Source of the DNA: Exobacillus caeni | GTDB lineage: Bacteria > Bacillota > Bacilli > Bacillales > Guptibacillaceae | Length of the DNA stretch: 64,000 nt | Assembly (NCBI RefSeq): GCF_005747095.1 | Contig: NZ_SWLG01000010.1 | Location: 92,560-156,559, forward strand | Direction of reading: 5' to 3' | Position numbers and translations under genes: made by a program | In this document: in pieces, positions 50,324-58,482 of the stretch | Numbering within the stretch: the first letter of the stretch is position 1 | Layout: every line of letters begins with the position of its first letter | Notes under the pieces: generated by a model | Told to the model about the DNA's origin: nothing | Databases searched by the model: none | The model's input: the letters and a program-made list of their open reading frames with translations, nothing else

Positions 50324-51478
50324 TTAACTGTTAAATTCTTTTTTCACTGCCTCCAATAATTCTTTTTCAACGATTAGGTCATTCCCTGTCATTGCTAGGG
50401 CGAGGACTCCCTGGCCGAGAATTTTATGGGAGTTCGGGGTGATGGTCGTTTCAGCGAATTCTCTTGTGTGTGCGACAAGTCCAGGAGAGTCGAGTCCGAG
50501 GTATGGATGTATCGCCGGAACAACGTGGCTGACGTTTCCCATATCGATCGAACCGGAGCCTTTTTTGGCTTTATGAATCTGTTGGACACCTGTTTCGAGT
50601 AAATTCTTTGAAAAGGCTTCTGACATCGTTTTGTTCGTAACCATGTTATCGTAGCTTAGTTCGTAGTTTGAAATCTTGACTTTCGCGCCGGTCATCCGGG
50701 CTGCACCATCGGCGATATCTTTTACCTTTGAAACTACTACATCAAGGTATTCTCTATCTTTTGAACGTACGTAAAATTGAGCTACTGCTTTATCAGGGAC
50801 GACGTTCGCGGCTTTTCCGCCTTCTGTGATGATACCGTGAATCCGTACATCGGACCTGACATGCTGGCGCAGTGCGTTGATTCCGTTAAACAGCTGGATA
50901 ACAGCATCAAGCGCATTGATTCCTTCTTCAGGGGAAGCCGCTGCATGGCTCGTTTTACCCCTGTATTCAAATTGAATCGCATCCATCGCGAGGGATTCTC
51001 CGCTTTCGTATGACTGGTCAGCGGGGTGGACCATCATCGCTGCATCGATATCTTTAAAGGTTCCCTGTTCAGCCATATCTACCTTTGCGCCGTTCGTTTC
51101 TTCGGCTGGCGTTCCGAGTACCACGACACGGCCGCCGATTTCATCGATAACCTTGCTCAAAAGAACACCGGCACCAGTGCTCATTGTCCCGATCATGTTA
51201 TGGCCACAGGCATGGCCGACTTCCGGCAATGCATCATATTCTGCCAGATAAGCGATTGTGGGTCCGTCTTTTTTGCTGTCATATGTCGCCTGAAAAGCGG
51301 TGGGCCGATCTACAATTCCTTTTTCGACCGTAAAGCCCTGCTCTTCTAAAAAGTCTGTCAGTAATTTCATTGATTTATATTCTTGATCGCCGAGCTCCGG
51401 GTTATGGTATAAATGCTTACTTATCTCTACCAGCTTTTCCTGGATTCCTTGTAAATGCTCTTTTAAATCGCTTTTCAT
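50324..51478 (-). CDS. M20 family amidohydrolase (aminobenzoyl-glutamate hydrolase-like)
   Basis: This cytoplasmic M20 enzyme has 384 residues. Metal and catalytic motifs are AYLAEYDALPEVGHACGHN and LGTPAEETNGAKVDM. The dimerisation-domain His is in YRGKTSHAAASPEEG, and the late His region is GSIDMGNVSHVVPAIHPYLG. It belongs to a different M20 subgroup from the enzyme at 22808 and resembles AbgB/ACY1L2-type dipeptide or p-aminobenzoyl-glutamate hydrolases. ATG 51478 follows CTAGGAGGGAAACT; the upstream ATG 51514 lies within the histidine kinase end. It is just downstream of that kinase gene on the same strand. Confidence 0.9.
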   Translation of the reverse strand: MKSDLKEHLQGIQEKLVEISKHLYHNPELGDQEYKSMKLLTDFLEEQGFTVEKGIVDRPTAFQATYDSKKDGPTIAYLAEYDALPEVGHACGHNMIGTMSTGAGVLLSKVIDEIGGRVVVLGTPAEETNGAKVDMAEQGTFKDIDAAMMVHPADQSYESGESLAMDAIQFEYRGKTSHAAASPEEGINALDAVIQLFNGINALRQHVRSDVRIHGIITEGGKAANVVPDKAVAQFYVRSKDREYLDVVVSKVKDIADGAARMTGAKVKISNYELSYDNMVTNKTMSEAFSKNLLETGVQQIHKAKKGSGSIDMGNVSHVVPAIHPYLGLDSPGLVAHTREFAETTITPNSHKILGQGVLALAMTGNDLIVEKELLEAVKKEFNS

Positions 51479-51510
51479 AGTTTCCCTCCTAGTTATCTTA
51501 TGTAGTTGTA

Positions 51511-53277
51511 TCAATCAACGCATGGCAGCGTTATTGTAAAGGTCGTCCCTTTATCGAGTTCGCTTTCAACATCGATTTTTCCGTTATGGTTCTGGATGAT
51601 CCTAAAGCTTACCATGAGTCCAAGACCAGTTCCTTTTTCCTTCGTTGAATAAAAAGGCTCTCCAAGTTTTTTAATGTTTTCAGGCGGAATCCCCTGGCCT
51701 TCATCGGTGACCGAAATTTGCACCTTTCCTTCAACGGCTCTTTGTTTAACGACGATTTTTCCTCCGGCAGGCATTGCATCGATCGCATTTTTTAAAAGGT
51801 TAAGAAATACTTGCTTCAGCTGGTTTTGTTCTCCCTCGACAAGACAGGTGGCCGTTTCAAAATCTGAAACCAGGACGATGTTTTTTAAATTTGCTTCGGA
51901 GGAGAGAAGGGAGACGACATGGTTTACCAGCGATATGATATTGTGTTCTGAAAATTTAACAGAATGCGGCTTGGCAAGTACCATGAATTCACTAACGATA
52001 AAATTGATCCTTTCGATCTCCTCGAGAATGATTTGCTTATATTGTTCATTTCTGTCCATCAACTGGGTGAAGCCTTTTATCGATGTTAAAGGATTCCTTA
52101 TCTCGTGAGCAACACCTGCTGCGAGTTCCCCGATCGCGGATAGTTTTTCTGTTCGTTGAACCAATTCTTCCGCCTGTTTTTTCGAAGTGATATCATGCTG
52201 GATCGTTACGTACTTATAAGGTATGCCTTTGTCATCGAGGAGTGGGACAAGTGTTAAGTGGACCCAGTAACTTGATCCGTCTTTTGCTTTTTTCAAAACT
52301 TCGCCTTTCCAGACATTACCGTTTTCAGCAGTTTCAAAAATTGCTTTATTATACTTCTCAGAAAAATTATCAGATTCCAGCATATATGCGCTTTGTCCGA
52401 GTAATTCTTCCCTGCGGTACCTTGATATTTCGCAAAACTTATCATTCACATAGGTGTACATAAAATTTCTGTCAAGAAAACTCAGAATAGAGGATTCATC
52501 TAAAGCGTACTCAATATCTGATAATTTCTTTAGTGTTTTCTTTAACATTTCCTCTGTTTCTTTTGCTTCGGTTATATCCGTTTGAATCACAGCATGTTTG
52601 TAAGGTTGCCCATCCGGGTTAAGAAAAGGATGGATGGTAGTTTGAACCCAAAAATATCTTCCGTGTTTTGTCTTGTTCTTAATAATCCCGTTCCAGAGTT
52701 TTCCGGACTTGATCGTTTCCCACATCTCATTGAAGAATGCATCGGTATGGTATCCGGATTCAACCAGAGAGTAGTTGTTCCCAACCAATTCATCCATCCG
52801 ATAACCCGATAGTTCACAAAATTTTTTGTTGGCATATGTAATCGTTCCTTCGTTATCCATAAAAGCCACGATGGAGGAGCGGTCCAGTGCCTGTTTTATA
52901 TCGGCGACCTTTTGTTCGAACTCGGTAATATCCTTCCAGGTCAAAACGTATCCTTTTATTTTCCCTTTAACAAATAATCGGTCAATGACTAGATTCGCAG
53001 TATAACGATTAAACAGATTAATCGTAGTTTTGTAAGGGAAGGGGCCTTCTTTTAGAATCTGGATTTGTTTTTCTCCATTTTCCGGGTGGAACATCTTGAT
53101 GTTCTTACCTAATAGTTCTGAGCGTGAGTTTACTTTTATATACGGATTCAAGTTATGGATCAGGTTTTCCGCATAATCATTGATCCATACGATGTTAAAA
53201 TCTGTATCTGCAATAAAGATGTTTTCCCCGATCGTATTTAAAACAGCGGTTGTTTCATCGTGCTCGAAAAATCCCAT
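51511..53277 (-). CDS. Triple-PAS sensor histidine kinase, cytoplasmic
   Basis: This 588-residue soluble histidine kinase has three PAS domains (about 8-120, 135-245 and 260-370). The second and third are related (SSIVAFMDNEGTITYANKKF and SSILSFLDRNFMYTYVNDKF). The HisKA domain has the phospho-acceptor His in AAGVAHEIRNPLTSIKGF. The HATPase domain has NLLKNAIDAMPAGG, DEGQGIPPENI and GTGLGL. No membrane helices and no partner regulator are present, as in orphan kinases feeding the Spo0F sporulation phosphorelay (KinA/KinE type). ATG 53277 follows TTGGGAGGCTGAC. A frame to 53313 exists but is less likely. Confidence 0.92.
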   Translation of the reverse strand: MGFFEHDETTAVLNTIGENIFIADTDFNIVWINDYAENLIHNLNPYIKVNSRSELLGKNIKMFHPENGEKQIQILKEGPFPYKTTINLFNRYTANLVIDRLFVKGKIKGYVLTWKDITEFEQKVADIKQALDRSSIVAFMDNEGTITYANKKFCELSGYRMDELVGNNYSLVESGYHTDAFFNEMWETIKSGKLWNGIIKNKTKHGRYFWVQTTIHPFLNPDGQPYKHAVIQTDITEAKETEEMLKKTLKKLSDIEYALDESSILSFLDRNFMYTYVNDKFCEISRYRREELLGQSAYMLESDNFSEKYNKAIFETAENGNVWKGEVLKKAKDGSSYWVHLTLVPLLDDKGIPYKYVTIQHDITSKKQAEELVQRTEKLSAIGELAAGVAHEIRNPLTSIKGFTQLMDRNEQYKQIILEEIERINFIVSEFMVLAKPHSVKFSEHNIISLVNHVVSLLSSEANLKNIVLVSDFETATCLVEGEQNQLKQVFLNLLKNAIDAMPAGGKIVVKQRAVEGKVQISVTDEGQGIPPENIKKLGEPFYSTKEKGTGLGLMVSFRIIQNHNGKIDVESELDKGTTFTITLPCVD

Positions 53278-53386
53278 GTCAGCCTCCCAAGGAAGTGAAG
53301 TAATACAAAACATGCTTTGTATTTGATGTTACCATAAAGCTACATATTTTCCAGAAAAAATAGTTTTCTCTTTCACATACAAAAGA

Positions 53387-53415
53387 GGCGCCAACCAGTA
53401 TTACGGTCAGCGCTT
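53387..53415 (-). terminator. Terminator for the DUF1292 gene
   Basis: On the minus strand GCGCTGACC pairs with GGTTGGCGC (G-U pairs included) over an 8-base loop, followed by CTCTTTTG. Confidence 0.6.
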
Positions 53416-53427
53416 TATTTAAGAAAT

Positions 53428-53697
53428 TTATTCTTCGGCATCCATCAAGTTATCGAATGCTTCGGAAACCTTCGCAAACTCCTCATCACTTTCAACAGCA
53501 GACAGGTCACCGTCTTCGTCTACTTTTAAAAAGAAGACATCAATATCATCATTATTTCCTTCTTTCAGATCTTCTACAAAGCTGACAGCTACATAGCCGG
53601 TTCCTTCAAGGTTAAGCGATGCGAGCACTTCAACCTCTTGCTCTTCGCTTTCTTCATCGCTGATTGTAAAAACTTCGCCTACTTCAACATTTTCCAT
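53428..53697 (-). CDS. DUF1292 family small acidic protein
   Basis: This 89-residue, very acidic protein begins MENVEVGEVFTISDEESEEQ and contains YVAVSFVEDLKEGNNDDIDV and FFLKVDEDGDLSAVESDEEF, the usual DUF1292 layout. Bacillus YrzB is a member. The function is unknown. ATG 53697 follows AGGAGAGGTGATACGA, which is clearly better than the longer frame at 53736. It has its own terminator. Confidence 0.88.
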   Translation of the reverse strand: MENVEVGEVFTISDEESEEQEVEVLASLNLEGTGYVAVSFVEDLKEGNNDDIDVFFLKVDEDGDLSAVESDEEFAKVSEAFDNLMDAEE

Positions 53698-53876
53698 TCG
53701 TATCACCTCTCCTATGAAGAATAAGTTCTTGCTCATAGGTTATTTTCCCAACTTTCACTAATATAATGCTATTTGTCTGGATTTAGAGCCATAAATGTTT
53801 TAAAAATAGTGGGCAAGGAACTTAGTTCTATTAAGAAAACCACATAGAAGAAGGAAGGGGGACAGAATAGAAGGAA

Positions 53877-53897
53877 GGTGCCAGAGGGCCTGGCACC
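53877..53897. repeat. Short form of the GGTGCCAGGCACC palindrome
   Basis: GGTGCCAGAGGGCCTGGCACC has the outer arms of the longer element but lacks its middle. It lies 12 bases beyond the stop of the minus-strand MBL gene and may serve as its terminator. Confidence 0.6.
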
Positions 53898-53909
53898 AGT
53901 TTGATATCA

Positions 53910-54671
53910 TCAATATGAAAGCTGCTCTCCGTCATCAGGGATTACGACATGATCGGAAGCTCCTTTTTCAGCTATAAATTGCTTTAATTCTGCACGTGAC
54001 AGTAAGCAATGGTTTAAAGATTCCATATGTGAAACGATAATCGTTGCTTTCGGTGCTTGCTGGTGTGTTTGATAAATGTCCTCTTTTGTCATCGTAATCG
54101 GCCCGCCTTCTAAAAATTGGGCTGCACCTCCGTTTACGATGATCACTTGAGGCTGGTGCTTAGCGATCGCTTCTTTCACGGCATCATAGAAGATCGAATC
54201 ACCAGCAACATATAACGTTTTTTCATCCGGGTGGGTGAAAACGATACCTGATACAGTCCCCATTCTCTCCACTATTTCTGGAGAGCTGCCGTGTTGGCCG
54301 TCTGTATGAATCAGGTTTACCTCACCGAATGCTGCTCCGTTTTCAAAGGTTTCTACGTTCTGGAAACCTGCTTCCTTAATTACAAGTCTGTCGGCTTCGT
54401 TTTGTGCAAAGATAGGAAGGTCTTTAGGCAGCGATTCTTTCGCTTTCTCGTCAAAGTGATCAGGGTGTAGATGAGTAACGATCACCGCATCGACGTTCTT
54501 GATTTCATCTACAGACACCGGTAACTCAACAAGCGGATTTCTTTTATCCATGTTAGGGGTGTTCGAGAATGGAGGCATAGAACCTTTATCCGCGAAAAAA
54601 GGGTCGATCAAAAACTTCTTATCCGCATATGTTAGAACAATGGTTGCATTTCGAATTTGATGAATGTTCAT
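53910..54671 (-). CDS. MBL-fold metal-dependent hydrolase
   Basis: This 253-residue metallo-beta-lactamase-fold hydrolase has the zinc motif THLHPDHFDEKA near 88-99, the bridging Asp region in LYVAGDSIF (GDS), and a late His in IIVSHMESLNHC. It starts MNIHQIRNATIVLTYADKKFLIDPFF, like UlaG/UPF0173-type enzymes that often cleave lactones or phosphoesters. It is divergent from an Lrp-type regulator with a 54- to 120-base spacing, so it may be that regulator's target. The start follows AAAAGGAGGAAGCACTG. Confidence 0.9.
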   Translation of the reverse strand: MNIHQIRNATIVLTYADKKFLIDPFFADKGSMPPFSNTPNMDKRNPLVELPVSVDEIKNVDAVIVTHLHPDHFDEKAKESLPKDLPIFAQNEADRLVIKEAGFQNVETFENGAAFGEVNLIHTDGQHGSSPEIVERMGTVSGIVFTHPDEKTLYVAGDSIFYDAVKEAIAKHQPQVIIVNGGAAQFLEGGPITMTKEDIYQTHQQAPKATIIVSHMESLNHCLLSRAELKQFIAEKGASDHVVIPDDGEQLSY

Positions 54672-54791
54672 CAGTGCTTCCTCCTTTTTGTGTAACGTTC
54701 GGTTTTAGGATACTATGAAAGAGACATGAGCGTACATAACTTAAATCAAGCGTTTCAACAAGAACACTTGATTTGTGAAAGGATTATGAGA

Positions 54792-55202
54792 ATGATGGAT
54801 GCTACTGATATAAAGATTATCGAAGCGCTGCGTGAAAACGGCAGGATGACGATGAAAGAGCTGGGAAAGAAAGTACATTTAACGGGGCAGGCAGCTTCTT
54901 CACGCGTGATCAAGTTGGAAGAAGAAGGGATCATCGAAGGCTATACGATTCGTGTCAATGAAAGGGCGATGGGCAATCCGGTTCATTGCTTCCTGCAAAT
55001 CTTCACTAACAGTCTTCACCATAAACCCTATTTTTCATTCCTTGAAACAAGACAAGAATATGTCAGGAATAATTATAAAATCAGCGGAGAAGCCTGTTAT
55101 CTGCTGGAATGCCGCTTTCCATCGAATGAAGAACTTGATCAATTTTTGATCCAGCTAAACGAGCATGTGAGCTATAAGCTGTCGATCGTTATTCGCGGGT
55201 AA
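54792..55202 (+). CDS. Lrp/AsnC family transcriptional regulator
   Basis: This 136-residue regulator has the N-terminal HTH (DATDIKIIEALRENGRMTMK; KKVHLTGQAASSRVIKLEEEG) and a C-terminal ligand-binding RAM-like domain, which here is rather divergent. The frame opens at ATG 54726, but the AAAGGA at 54778 and the usual family start (M-D-x-x-D) favour ATG 54792 or 54795. It is divergent from the MBL hydrolase gene, and a terminator follows. It probably responds to an amino acid or small ligand; the target is inferred from position only. Confidence 0.88.
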   Translation: MMDATDIKIIEALRENGRMTMKELGKKVHLTGQAASSRVIKLEEEGIIEGYTIRVNERAMGNPVHCFLQIFTNSLHHKPYFSFLETRQEYVRNNYKISGEACYLLECRFPSNEELDQFLIQLNEHVSYKLSIVIRG

Positions 55203-55287
55203 AGAAAACACGCCGATCGGAAATCCGTTAGGTGAAGGGTAGGGGGAGTTGCACTGAACGGTCTTCTTACACGGCAGAAAAACATTT

Positions 55288-55318
55288 AAACCTCACCGGC
55301 GATCGGTGAGGTTTTAAG
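55288..55318 (+). terminator. Terminator after the lrp-like gene
   Basis: AAACCTCACCG pairs perfectly with CGGTGAGGTTT over GCGAT, followed by TAAGATT. Confidence 0.8.
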
Positions 55319-55437
55319 ATTCTACCCACTGAATCATCGGATAAGTTTTATCTCCTTATTCAGTTCGAATCATTATCAAGAAGCATTTCTTTCATGTAAA
55401 ATAAACATAGATTTTATCAGTCATAGGAGATGTTTTT

Positions 55438-55884
55438 GTGAGTAAGCTATTATTCTTATTGTTAGCTGTGATCGGTGGAATGTGCTCGGGGATTCAGGCC
55501 CCGATCAATGGAGCGCTCGGAAAAAAAGTGGGCGGCTTTGAAGGAGCGTTTGTCTCTTTCTTTATCGGAACCGTTTTTCTTGCGTTTATCGTCACGTTTT
55601 TTGGAAGGGGACAGCTCGGGAATGTCTTTTCCGTTCCCAAATGGCAATTGATCGGCGGATTTGTTGGTGCTTTGTTTGTAACAGCGGTTATTTTAGCGGT
55701 GCCTAACATCGGTGTTGCGATGGCGATCTTTGCTACGATTGTCGGACAGATGATTATCAGCATGGTTATCGACCATTTTGGCTTTTTCGGGACACGCCCG
55801 ATTCCGATCAACTGGAACCGTGTACTCGGTTTTGTCTTTATGCTTGCCGCTTTGTTTTTCATTTATAGAGGCAGCTTTGAATAG
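55438..55884 (+). CDS. DMT family transporter (DUF606/YdcZ type)
   Basis: This small membrane protein of 148 residues has five hydrophobic segments. The opening LLLAVIGGMCSGIQAPINGALGKKVG (about 6-31), the middle GALFVTAVILAVPNIGVA and the end GFVFMLAALFFIYRG are typical of DUF606 half-size DMT transporters, which often work as dimers. The substrate is unknown. The start codon is GTG, 8 bases after AGGAGATG. Confidence 0.88.
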   Translation: MSKLLFLLLAVIGGMCSGIQAPINGALGKKVGGFEGAFVSFFIGTVFLAFIVTFFGRGQLGNVFSVPKWQLIGGFVGALFVTAVILAVPNIGVAMAIFATIVGQMIISMVIDHFGFFGTRPIPINWNRVLGFVFMLAALFFIYRGSFE

Positions 55885-55984
55885 TAGATATACAGGGAGG
55901 AACTGTCGATTGGGATGGTTCCTTTTTTTGTTGTTTAAACATAAACAAGGCGCACAACTATCATGTTGGACGCCTGTTCTTCCT

Positions 55985-56113
55985 TTATAGCACTTTTAAA
56001 AATTCAATAACATGTTTGTTAAAAATACCAGGTTTTTCCATGTTCAGCATGTGGGCGGTGTCAGGAATCAATACTTCCTTTGACCCTTCCATTTTTATTT
56101 GCAAAGCCCGATT
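55985..56113 (-). pseudogene. Alpha/beta-hydrolase C-terminal remnant
   Basis: The minus strand reads RALQIKMEGSKEVLIPDTAH and then MLNMEKPGIFNKHVIEFLKVL-stop. This is the last strand-helix of an alpha/beta hydrolase with the catalytic His in DTAHMLNMEKP. Nothing of the N-terminal part or the nucleophile elbow is found upstream, where the HTH/AtpD-like gene ends. It is a gene remnant. Confidence 0.75.
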
Positions 56114-56171
56114 GAAGCGAAGTCATTTTAACTTCCCCATTCAAAAAATGTTTTTTAGACTCTAATAGAAG

Positions 56172-57245
56172 TTAGTTTTTCTTAGGCTTTGCCAGAATCT
56201 CATCAAGTGTGCCGCTCCACATTAAGGTGTTAACCTCAAGACCATCTGCAGCGCCATCTAAAATTCTTCGCACATCATTGAGTGTATCCTGCAGCGGAAC
56301 GGAAACACCCTTCATTTTTGTGAATTCTTCAGCTACATAGAAAGGTTGGGTTAGGTATGCCTCAAGGCGCTGGCCCCTGTTGAAAATTTGTACATCGGCA
56401 TCAGGCATCCGATCGATCCCATAGGCGTCTACAAGGAAACGTAGTTCACGATAGCGGCGCATCACTTTACGGGCACGCTGCTGGATCGTCATATGAGTTG
56501 AATCCACATATGCACCCTCCAACACAGTAGAAGTCGACTGGATCGGATTTACGGCTGGATAAAGTCGGCGGGATATCATTTCAGCATCGAATTGCAAGAG
56601 TGTATCGAGCGGTCCGTATGGCTCAATTTCATCAACGGCTTCACCGCGCGGGTCAACGAGAAAAGTTGTAACAGATGTGATGTTGGCTTCTTGAAGGCGA
56701 TCCTGTAATTCATAGATTTCTCCTGTTAAAACGGTGGAGCGGTCTGCTGCTAGCATAACTTCTTTCTTCTGGCCGACCGCTGAGATTTCCTCAAAGGCTT
56801 CTTCGATGGATGAGCAAACGATTTCTGCTGTTTCGGTAATGTCGCTTATCCCTTCGCCTTCCGCATTTGGCATCAACACCACGGTGCTATACCCTTTTTC
56901 TTTCAGTCTATGGAAAACTTCAGCGAGTACTACGAGCTGCCCCATACCAGGACGGGCAACAAATCCAATCGTCCCACCGAGTGTCAGTGGCGAGAACAGG
57001 TCCAGGGTTTTGATGCCCGTCTCGATCATTTCTCCTTCATTTCCTCTTATGACCAGTTCATCAAGGCTGCATTCTGCGAGCGTTGCCAGTGCTGCGAGCG
57101 TTCGCACTTCAGCACGCCCAAGCGGAATTTTGCCGGTACAAAGATTCGAAACAGTAGCAGGGCGCAATCCAACAGATCGAGCAGCCGAAGTTAAGCTTGG
57201 AACACGTTTTCTAAGTAAAGGCACATTTAATTTAAGATCATCCAT
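56172..57245 (-). CDS. HTH domain fused to a degenerate F1-ATPase beta-like domain
   Basis: This 357-residue protein has an N-terminal Xre/Cro-like helix-turn-helix (about 8-66; SLTSAARSVGLRPATVSNL). The rest follows the ATP synthase beta subunit: ETGIKTLDLFSPLTLGGTIGF (75-95), RRLYPAVNPIQSTS (226-239), RKVMRRYRELRFLVDAYGID (259-278) and RLEAYLTQPFYVAEEF (293-308). The P-loop GGAGVGKT is replaced by ARPGMGQL (97-104), so the invariant Lys and Thr are lost. The GERTREG catalytic loop and DELSEED motif are also changed. It cannot be a working ATPase; I infer a DNA-binding regulator that kept the fold, perhaps as an oligomer. The start follows GGAAAGAAGGTATTAAA. I know of no described family. 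Confidence 0.88.
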   Translation of the reverse strand: MDDLKLNVPLLRKRVPSLTSAARSVGLRPATVSNLCTGKIPLGRAEVRTLAALATLAECSLDELVIRGNEGEMIETGIKTLDLFSPLTLGGTIGFVARPGMGQLVVLAEVFHRLKEKGYSTVVLMPNAEGEGISDITETAEIVCSSIEEAFEEISAVGQKKEVMLAADRSTVLTGEIYELQDRLQEANITSVTTFLVDPRGEAVDEIEPYGPLDTLLQFDAEMISRRLYPAVNPIQSTSTVLEGAYVDSTHMTIQQRARKVMRRYRELRFLVDAYGIDRMPDADVQIFNRGQRLEAYLTQPFYVAEEFTKMKGVSVPLQDTLNDVRRILDGAADGLEVNTLMWSGTLDEILAKPKKN

Positions 57246-57290
57246 TTTAATACCTTCTTTCCAATTTTTTCTTTGCTTTACATTTATATC

Positions 57291-57350
57291 GTAAAATAAA
57301 TTACTCTTAAAAGCAATAACTAATTTACATTTAGGAGTAAAAAAAATTAC
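57291..57350 (-). promoter_or_regulatory. Repeated operator candidate upstream of the HTH/AtpD-like gene
   Basis: GTAAAATAAATTAC (57291) and GTAAAAAAAATTAC (57337) are 14-base direct repeats with one mismatch, each with GTAA/TTAC palindromic ends. Between and overlapping them, TTACTCTTAAA (57301) and TTTAGGAGTAA (57330) form an inverted repeat with one mismatch. They lie 46-105 bases before the start, a good place for autoregulation. Confidence 0.5.
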
Positions 57351-57616
57351 GGTATATTGTTAGAAGTGTGGACAATAAGCTGTCCAATCCGCTTTGCTAA
57401 GGTGTATATTGCTGGATTCCCAACATTTTCGGGCTGTTAACTAGAAAGCAGTAAGTTCTAATGCCACTGCAGAATAGTTTTCACTTTAAACTGCGAAAGT
57501 AAATCGGCTCACTCCACTCTTAGCCCTGTCAAAACTATGATTCTTGCATACGTTATACAAGTGATTATTGTAAATAGCGATAATAGAAGTTTCAGCGGGG
57601 AAAATAGAGAGGAGGC

Positions 57617-58345
57617 ATGATTCACGTGTGGAAAGGCTGGAATAAATGTTTTAAGAAGAATGAAGAGATTTCCTACACTGCACTGGGTGATTCTGTCTCA
57701 CTTGGTTTTGGCGCTTCAGAGAGATCAGGGTATGTATCTAAATTTCACAGGTTTCTTAAAAGTATTTTTGAAAAAGTCATATTCACCAACAAATCGTTTC
57801 CTGGCATGGTTTCTCCTTTGTTGCTATTACAGTTAACAGTAGGCGTCTTCACTAGAAGAGCGGTTAAAAAGGCTGATGTTCTGACGATCAGTGCTGGAGG
57901 TGCCAATGTAGCGCTGTGTAGACGAAAAAATGGACAAATCATATGCAAAAGATGTGCAGATTCGGGTGTTCGGCTATTCGAGCATGATTGGCCGCTCATT
58001 CTTAAAAAGATCCGCAAAAAACTAAGATGCGATGCAAAGATATATGTGAATACACTTTTCAATCCGTACAGGGAAGATGAACCTAACTTTCTGATGGCAG
58101 ACCAGTATATCCAGAGGATAAACAGAGCCATTTTGAATCCGGCCTATCGTGACCAGTACGAATATGAAGTTATCGATCTGTACAGTCACTTTAAAGGAAT
58201 GGTTCAAGATGAGTGGAAGGTTTGCCGTTGGACTCACTTTTGTGGAACAATCCGGGATGTTCATCCGAACGACTTTGGTCATGAAGAAATCTTTCAACTC
58301 CTAAAAAGCCGGTTTCATAATGAATGTAAGAATGATGGCTATTGA
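57617..58345 (+). CDS. SGNH/GDSL-type esterase or lipase
   Basis: This 242-residue hydrolase has the nucleophile block TALGDSVSLGFGAS near 22-35 and the catalytic Asp-His block DVHPNDFGHEEIF near 214-226. The oxyanion Gly/Asn block is represented by SAGGANVAL. An unusual basic, Cys-containing stretch (CRRKNGQIICKRCADSG) follows the last. No signal peptide is seen, so it may act inside the cell. It has AGAGGAGG only 3 bases before ATG 57617; GTG 57626 with 12-base spacing is an alternative. Divergent from the HTH/AtpD-like gene. Confidence 0.85.
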   Translation: MIHVWKGWNKCFKKNEEISYTALGDSVSLGFGASERSGYVSKFHRFLKSIFEKVIFTNKSFPGMVSPLLLLQLTVGVFTRRAVKKADVLTISAGGANVALCRRKNGQIICKRCADSGVRLFEHDWPLILKKIRKKLRCDAKIYVNTLFNPYREDEPNFLMADQYIQRINRAILNPAYRDQYEYEVIDLYSHFKGMVQDEWKVCRWTHFCGTIRDVHPNDFGHEEIFQLLKSRFHNECKNDGY

Positions 58346-58482
58346 AGATAATTCTTTCGATAGCCATTTATCTTACTTTAAAATTTAAGGGCGATAATCA
58401 GTCCAGTGCCCCATAGCAAAGCATGGTTTACAGCATACCCTGATAGTAAACTATGATTTTTGCTGGTAAAGGGGCATGTTGG

